From assembly GCA_012295275.1 (NCBI GenBank), contig CM022667.1, positions 17,365,245-17,407,744 on the forward strand: a stretch of DNA of 42,500 nt. The letters run 5' to 3'. The notes beneath the pieces are model-generated. The model did no database searches and had not been told where the DNA came from. It saw only the letters and a list, made by a program, of their open reading frames with translations. Positions 35,880 through 42,500 of this stretch are shown here, one piece after another; position 1 is the first letter of the stretch; the number at the start of each line of letters is the position of its first letter. The position numbers and the translations under genes were made by a program. This DNA comes from Chrysomallon squamiferum (taxonomy: Eukaryota; Mollusca; Gastropoda; Neomphalida; Peltospiridae).

Positions 35880-36768
35880 AGATGACCAATGGTGCTAAGA
35901 AACGCTGGTATGTGTTTCCCATATCCAGATCAAAATGTGAAGCCTGTATTTTCAAGTGTTATTTATTTGTGTGTTGCAGGGATTGGACTCTAATTCATTA
36001 GTAAAGCACTGGTCTGATTAATGATGGGTCTCTAGACTCTGTTCTTTAGTGCGTCTGTTTTATTAAATTTTGTTCAAGAGTATCCACATATGCTATTTCA
36101 AAGACGGTGATATGTACTGTCCTGCATTTCTAAACTGCTTTGGGGGGGGCTAATTATTAATAATAATAATCTTTAGATACGGCCTCAGTAATATTAATGA
36201 ATATAATGTTCAAGATAAAATGGTTTCTCCTCGTTATAAATAAGGCCAGAGTTTCGCACTCGAAAATCTGCTGGATGTCTTATATCGTGAATAAAGTCTA
36301 AACAAGCTTCTATGATATGACTTTTGGGATATATCTCATTAACCCAACTGATCTGCTAAGGATGTACTAGATGCTTTGCAGTCCATGGGACGGTGAATGC
36401 AAAAATTTGATAACTGCTTCTGAAACGTGTAAACAACGAAGTAACAAATTAAATTTATTAAAGATGCATAACTAACAAGTTGCCTAATGAATATACTGTC
36501 TTTATTAGATCAGAATAAAATAAAATAAAATAGTTTTTTTAATTGTTTACTAAAACTCATTCTATTCTCACAGAGATTATGTACAAGGCTGTTCCATCTT
36601 TTCATCAGTATAATGTCTGTATTTTAACGTCTGTGTAAATGTATGTACAGACAAATAAAACAAACACTCAGACACATATATATAAAGACGCAAACAATAG
36701 CACAGGGAATTATTATATATTCAGTTGTTAGCAAGGAATATTCTATTATGTGGCTTCCCATAAACAGT

Positions 36769-36817
36769 AAATTAATAACATTTGGGCTTTTAGGTGTAGG
36801 CTACATTACGTCAAGCA
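36769..36817 (+). repeat. 49-bp exact dispersed duplicate, copy 2
   Basis: Second copy of the sequence at 35831-35879. Similarity stops abruptly on both sides. Confidence 0.93.
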
Positions 36818-37612
36818 TTACTTCTGATAAGCCTCTCAGGCACCACAAGTTTAATGGACTAACTTTATCACCGAGTTACAGTCTGCAACAATCTCTCTGT
36901 GTCTGTATTTCTGTCTGTTTCTCTGTCTGTCTGTCTATCCAAATATACATGTAAATGTAGCAGGGAAGTTGCTATATAATTATGTGCAAAGCAACAAAAC
37001 AAAAAGAAGATTTATCATTAATTTTAAAACGTTTAGAAAACAATAGAAGACAATAATCAAAATATTACATATCAGTGGCAGTCGGTGTAAGATGTAAAAT
37101 TTAGACTTACAGACTACATCATTTTGTAAACATCATTTTGGCGAAACGCAATAACAATTGTGACGGACATGACGTTTTGTTTTATTCAATATTTCAATTA
37201 GAATATGCAGTACGTTAAAACTTAGAAGATATTCTATCAGTGTAACATTACTGTTAATATAAGTTAAACTAACAAAAACATTTCTTGTCTCCAAAATATG
37301 TAACGTCCATCACAGTCATTAATATGTAAAATAAGGTGATTACTATTATTATTATTTTTTTTATTTCGGTGAAGTGAAGATTTTTGCTAGGGTTTCTATT
37401 AATTCAAAAATAGATAAAACGTTTCATAGAAGCTTTATTTTGTGGTGTGAAAATGTTAAGTCTGTCACAGAGAATTACCATGTACGCACAACAATAATCA
37501 CAATAAAAGCACACTGTAAAAATATGACCACAATAACAACAACAACAACAAAGCAACAATAATAACATTCACAAAAATCACAATAAAAGAAGATAAAACT
37601 ACAACAACAACC

Positions 37613-37657
<45 letters not shown>

Positions 37658-37939
37658 TTTTATTTTTTCGTAATTTTTTTTTTCTTTTTATTATTATTTT
37701 TTCTTTATTTACAATAAGATATGTATCAGTAACAAATATAAACCAAGTTTTGAAATATTCAAAAGAAAAAAAACGAAAAAAAAAAACCGAAGATAAATAA
37801 CAGTACAGAAACTAGAGAGAAAAGAAAAAAAACTAATTGCCCTAGTTTCCTTGTTACTTAACTTCAAAATTTTTCTGAAAACACATCAAACGTACGTCTG
37901 CACATCCGCTACCAATCAACGTCGGCTTTCCGTGGGTTA

Positions 37940-38154
37940 CTCCTCTTGTCAGCAGTGACGCTGTTGTGACGAAACAGCCTTGGTCACGTGTTTCCAGTAA
38001 TGTCACCTTTTCGTTAAATTTGTCAAAAACTTTGAAGAATGGTTAATTACATGGAGCCTAGTTTATTGATAGGCAATTTTTCTGTCGGCTAATTTCTTTT
38101 CCGGTTTCCTTGATGATGAGAGTATTAAAACGAGTGTCCTGCAACTGTTTAGAA
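37940..38154 (+). promoter_or_regulatory. Gene 4 promoter: CACGTG E-box and TATTAAAA
   Basis: CACGTG is at 37985-37990 and TATTAAAA at 38123-38130. Between them are TTGTCAAAA, GGTTAAT and GATAGGCAATTTTTCT, in the same order as upstream of gene 3. E-box to TATA distance is about 138 bases, against about 123 in gene 3. Confidence 0.55.
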
Positions 38155-38201
38155 TCACTTGGACAAGTTCTAAGCTGAGCATAGACTTTTACCTAGACTT
38201 G
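38155..38201 (+). other. Gene 4 probable noncoding first exon (5' UTR)
   Basis: The donor CTTG|GTAAGTTT is at 38202, and the exon side shares the ACTTTTACCT-type stretch with gene 3. It sits about 75 bases after a TATTAAAA box. Joining to the acceptor ctattttcag (39295) gives 20 noncoding bases before the ATG. Confidence 0.5.
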
Positions 38202-38489
38202 GTAAGTTTACGTCTATCAGTACGTAGCATATAATAGCAAGCTTTATATAGTATTATTAAAAAACAAAGCAGGCAGTTCAGTATTATGTAATAGCAGTGT
38301 ATACCGTAAATCATAAAGAAATAATAATAATAATAAATAAATAAATTATCTAGCATTATTTGATACGGTATTGTTTGAAGGCAGATACTTTATCACGTAA
38401 AAGAATTTAAATCATTTAGCATTCACCACTGTTTATTTATTTATTTATTCATTCATTCATTTATTTATTTATTTATTTATTTATTTATT

Positions 38490-38581
38490 AAGAGATGAAA
38501 CTTTCTAGCCAATCTATGTCAGCAATCAGCAACAAGACTTTTTTCAAATTCAGCTTCCAACATTAATAATCATTTTATAAG
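38490..38581 (+). mobile_element. Dispersed element, copy A (inverted relative to 38845-38938)
   Basis: The reverse complement of this stretch matches 38845-38938 over about 93 bases with scattered mismatches, for example the shared AATGTTGGAAGCTGAATTT. In both copies the same end adjoins a TTTA/TAAA tract, as in short retroelements with simple-repeat tails. The family is not recognised. Confidence 0.55.
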
Positions 38582-38626
38582 GCTGTGAGAAAAACTAACG
38601 ACGCTAATAACACCATCCGTAGGCAA

Positions 38627-38665
<39 letters not shown>

Positions 38666-38844
38666 AGTTTGTGGATATATATTTCTTTTATTTTTGGGAG
38701 CTGGAATTAAATTTGTAACTCAAAGGTTAAAGCTATTATTTTAAAATATAAGTGTAAAATAAAGTTGCATATGGTAAGAGCGGAGCTATTAGACATGACA
38801 GATCACGTTCTCGTACAGTTTGTCTTTCGGTTTTTTCCACTGCC

Positions 38845-38938
38845 CTACAAAATTATTAGTAATGTTGGAAGCTGAATTTAGAAGAAGTGTTATTGCTGAC
38901 TGTTGACAAAATTTGGGTAGAAAGTTAGCTCTCTTATT
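38845..38938 (-). mobile_element. Dispersed element, copy B (inverted relative to 38490-38581)
   Basis: This is the partner of the copy about 260 bases upstream, in opposite orientation, and it ends at a TAAATAAATA tract followed by a long ATT tract. By eye the two copies agree at roughly four positions in five. Confidence 0.55.
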
Positions 38939-38974
38939 TAATAAATAAATAAATAAATAAATTATTATTATTAC

Positions 38975-39046
<72 letters not shown>

Positions 39047-39315
39047 CATTATTATTACATAAAGTATTGGGGTGGATTGTGGTTGACAGAGTGATCAGTC
39101 CTACCTATTGCAATAAGGTTGTTTACCACACAGTTCTTTGCCTTACGGATGGTGCCACATTATGCATATTTGCATGAGTGTAAACATGCGTATAAAAGAG
39201 CCCTTTCTACTAATAATAACCTACTGAAATTAATTATTTACATATTCATTAATATTCACACAGTTCTTATTTGCTTTTATCTTCACTATTTTCAGACCCC
39301 GATTACGGCAACCCG

Positions 39316-40593
39316 ATGATTTTCAAAGGATCGATCTCAAAATGGAAACTGAAATGGGTTGCAATCTGCATCGTCGTGTGCCTGCCGTGTGTTTTCTGCA
39401 GAATCAAACACTCTGGCATGTCCAATAAACTCACCGACTGCTACAGACGTTTCAGCAACGTCACCCTCGACAGAGTCGTCGGAAGGTTTCTCTCCTGGCA
39501 CTGCGAGGCCTCCCTCACCATCAGGAAGGACGGGCTGCGAATGACACCCTCCCAGCGTAGTTTCGTGACCGGCTTGGCTGAAAGAATTAACCCCAAAGGG
39601 CCTCACAGAAGAAAGAGACAGGCAGAAAGATGTGTGAGGAAAGAGTACAGAATGATGAGTATGGAAGAGAGAAATAATTTCCACAGAGCTGTCAATGCGC
39701 TCAAAAAGAACACGGTATGTTTATACTGTATTTACTGCATGTTGTGAGTAATGGTAATGATGCATATTATAATCAGTTCCTCGTCAGTATTTAATGTTCT
39801 TAAAAAAAGAAATACGTTAAGTTGTATTTATTTCATTTCTGCTTAATAATAATGATAACAGATATTCTAGTCATTTCCTGCTCAATATTTTCTCCGCTGT
39901 TAACAAACTTTAAAAAAAAGAAAGAAGAAAGAAAGAATACCTTTAAAATGACATTTCATGTTAGATGTTCTCTGTTATGGCTATGATTAGATCATTTAGC
40001 AATATTATTAGTCTATAATTTAACCAGCTAAAAAGAAAATGGTTAAGCTTATATTTCATTAAATCGCTCTTTTTGGTGCACTTAAAAATAGCATAAGTTA
40101 AAAATTCAGTATTTACATCATGGCTAAATAGCGTTATCCTAATAATTAAACTGTTTATCTCCTAGATTAACGCAAGTCATATAATTATATATAAATGTTC
40201 ATAAGCTGTTAAACAAAATTCATAATTTGTTTTCTCTTTTTATTGGCTGATTTTTCTACATTTTTAATATTTATAATAATATTTTTTCTCTCTCTTGCTG
40301 TCACAGATAGTGGAGCCCAACGTGTACGACGCACTCGCCATGTTACACTCGGAAATGCAAATATTTAAAGCGCACGGAGGACCGTGTTTCCTCGGCTGGC
40401 ACAGAGTGTATCTGCTGATGTAAGTCAAACCCAGTCGTCTGAGTCATACAGTCACAAAGACAGATGTTTAGTCTTGTAAATAAACAATCACACAGAAGTT
40501 TGCATGTACACACACACACACACACACGCATATATAAACACACACACACACACATATATAAACACACACACACACACACGCACGCATATATAA

Positions 40594-40647
<54 letters not shown>

Positions 40648-42431
40648 ACACACACACACATAAACACACATATAAACAGACATAAACAGATATTTTCTTT
40701 TTAAATTGTTTTCCTTAGAAGAACATATATATATCACTTTTAAAAATAATCATTTTAAATTCTAAATCAATTATTTTGATTTTTGTTTCAGGTTTGAAAT
40801 GGCTTTAAGAGATGAAGTTCCAGGCGTCTGTGTTCCATACTGGGACAGCAGTTTAGACAACGAGTTAGAAGATCCATCACAGTCTTACTTCTTCAGTCCA
40901 GAACTGATGGGAAACGGCCATGGTCCCATCACAACAGGTCCTTTCGCAGGCTGGAGACGTCCCGTTGACACCATCATCCCTAACAGTCGACCCTCACCTG
41001 TGATCAGAAACGTCGGAACTGACGGTCAGCTGTATTCACGACAATCTGTAGAAATGATCCTGTCCCGCAGCGACCATGCAGAAATCATCGCTCCTAATTC
41101 CGATCCTGACTACGACATTGAAGTGCAGCACGGTGGCGTGCACATGTTTATCGGTGGCGACATGGAAACGCTGGTTACTTCGCCCTTTGACCCGATTTTC
41201 TTCATGCACCACGCTTTCGTCGACTACATTTGGGAAATGTTCAGAGCGAAACTAAGAAACCAGCTGCATATTGATCCAGGGACAAACTATCCCATGGACC
41301 ATCTTATCGAGTTTCACGGACGCGATGATCGAATGGACATTGCTAACTTCACTTGTGGTGACGGCTACAGCGATGAACTGATGGCCTCGGTGATGTATGA
41401 AGAATCGCCTTCATGTACGAAGATGCGCCCGACGTGTAATTCCCCATTCTTCAGGTGCGTTGTTGACACCGGCAGGTGTGTACCCATAACTCTCAGTGAC
41501 CGCTCCTTTACTCCAGCTCCAGGTCCAGTCATTCCAATGCCACCTCCAGTCACTCCACGGCCAAATCCATTCATCCCTCCTTCACCTCCTATGAGTCCTC
41601 CACAGCCAAGTCCGTTCAATCAAGTTCCAGATACATTTACTCCTCTAGAGGACGCTTTTGCGCCACCCCCAATGGATCCATGTATGAACTTGGAGAGAGA
41701 ACACCACGTGAAGCCTTATCAAAACACGTACTGTCTGAACGGAAAATGTGATATTAACCAATGGGTTTTCGTTCCAGTAAAAGTGATCACCACCAGAGCG
41801 CCAGGACTACCTAAATACCCGTCCTACCCAGTCGTCAATGGCGACATCTTTAGTGACAACGGCGACATTTACCAGCCAAATGCTTATGAAAGAACAAGGC
41901 TGATAATGGAGCAGCGAGGAAGAACTCCAAGAGGATACGCTCATTGCCACGAACAAGCTATTGGTCAAATTTTCGTCCATTCTCTTGGCCTCAATTACGA
42001 AGGCGTATATAAGGAATCTGCGCTGATTGATCAAAGAATGGCTACCACTATGTCCATTGCTTACATCGCCGTCAAGGATCCTGGTCGAAAAGGCATAACT
42101 CGAGCTCTTTTCCGAGCCTCAGATTCCTGTGGCCGCATTTGTCATACTACTTGCAAGAACCGCAGAACCGGCCGCTATGAACCATGTACAGGAGTGCTGG
42201 AGTTCGACGCCCGTCGTCCTCTCATGTACAGCAGAAACTACGGCGACGCCACGCTGGACGTCTGGAACTACGGCGGCGAAGGCGACATGAATCCAACGTT
42301 TAACGATAATAATTTCTACTTCACTTTTTACTGCGACTACAAGGATCACCTCCCCTGGGTGCAACAAATGACAGCTCCTCCCCCTCGATTCCCCATGTTC
42401 AGACCAAGACCAGCTTTTGTACAAACACAAG
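39316..42431 (+). CDS. Gene 4: secreted tyrosinase-like protein, long form (3' end beyond window)
   Basis: The exons seen are 39316-39714, 40307-40419 and 40792-42431; the last ends in the donor CACAAG|GTAAAT, and at least one more exon should lie past the right edge. The third exon is 1640 nt, exactly as in gene 3, and is fully open. A leader with a hydrophobic core at about 14-28 precedes the propeptide, which shares the Cys block with gene 3 and ends at RRKR (98-101). CuA: H147, H156, H165. CuB: H284, H288 and H310-H311 (DPIFFMHH). The Cys knot starts at C379; a Pro-rich linker leads to the second domain from C468 (WVFVPVKV). One Cys near its start in gene 3 (KPCQN) is Tyr here (KPYQN). 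It is the sister of gene 3, and an equivalent Cys-rich last exon is predicted but not visible. The start at 39316 is the first ATG after the acceptor ending at 39295. Confidence 0.9.
40509..40680. repeat. (CA)n/(TA)n compound microsatellite in gene 4 intron 3
   Basis: CA runs separated by ATATATAAA, repeated about four times, with a pure TA run at about 40615-40643. It lies between the CuA exon and exon 3 and is not coding. Confidence 0.95.
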
Positions 42432-42500
42432 GTAAATCTTTGTTAATTTTTTCAAACTTTCATTCATTCCGTTTCCATTCATTTATTAGTTTATTATTCC

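Larger units (their letters stand above)
33418..37939. other. Spacer between genes 3 and 4
   Basis: AT-rich, with no gene seen. It holds a tandemly doubled microsatellite block (34104-34560), a 35-bp triplicate (35411-35513), two copies of a 49-bp sequence (35831 and 36769), a G8 run near 36140 and AAT/ATT tracts at 37615-37660. Confidence 0.55.
38202..39295 (+). other. Gene 4 intron 1
   Basis: About 1.1 kb, mostly TTTA, AAAT and ATT microsatellites (38436-38489, 38624-38664, 38936-39056). It also holds an inverted pair of a roughly 93-base dispersed element. No gene seen. Confidence 0.5.

Noticed and set aside
39271-39315. Upstream extension of gene 4 from 39271
   Set aside because: It begins with TTG and crosses a strong splice acceptor ending at 39295; the first ATG in the exon is at 39316.

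Overview
This window looks like animal nuclear DNA, most likely from a mollusc. Genes are split by GT-AG introns, exons are GC-richer than the AT-rich surroundings, and microsatellites (GA, CA, TTTA, ATT, TAG) are dense. The proteins match the molluscan secreted (shell-matrix type) tyrosinase-like family. The heavy CA/GA/TTTA load would suit a cephalopod, but the sequence alone does not settle the species.

The core is a head-to-tail cluster of four single-domain type-3 copper (tyrosinase-like) genes, all on the + strand. They form two sister pairs. Genes 1 (9672-11718) and 2 (17228-21551) are short-form proteins that end in Gly/Arg/Met-rich tails; gene 2 has gained a tail of roughly 52-residue repeats. 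Genes 3 (30019-33278) and 4 (39316 to beyond the right edge) are long-form: a propeptide, the tyrosinase core, a Cys knot, a Pro-rich linker and a second Cys-containing domain. Gene 3 then has a Cys-rich last exon that resembles a CBM14/peritrophin chitin-binding domain. All four share the same two coding-intron positions, phase 0 before the CuA exon and phase 2 inside CuA. All have a splice acceptor at or just upstream of the ATG, so each should have a noncoding first exon. Conserved candidates were found for both pairs, and three of the four have a CACGTG E-box upstream.

Layout: 1-7 kb, gene-free, simple repeats plus a decayed Tigger/pogo-like DNA transposon; 7.2-11.8 kb, gene 1; 14.6-21.6 kb, gene 2; 21.6-28.3 kb, gene-free, with a 22-unit minisatellite at 24.8-25.6 kb; 28.4-33.4 kb, gene 3; 33.4-37.9 kb, gene-free with several small duplicated segments; 38.0-42.5 kb, gene 4 (3' end missing).

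As secreted copper oxidases with removable propeptides, the products probably oxidise tyrosine or catechol groups in an extracellular matrix (shell, periostracum, egg case, beak or similar). The two tail types (repeat-rich, chitin-binding-like) would place or crosslink the enzyme in different matrices. The most unusual signals are the C-termini of genes 1 and 2, which look like cleavable, amidatable peptides; the repeat tail of gene 2, which lacks Tyr, Cys and Trp; and the replacement of one His of the CuB His-His pair in gene 2.
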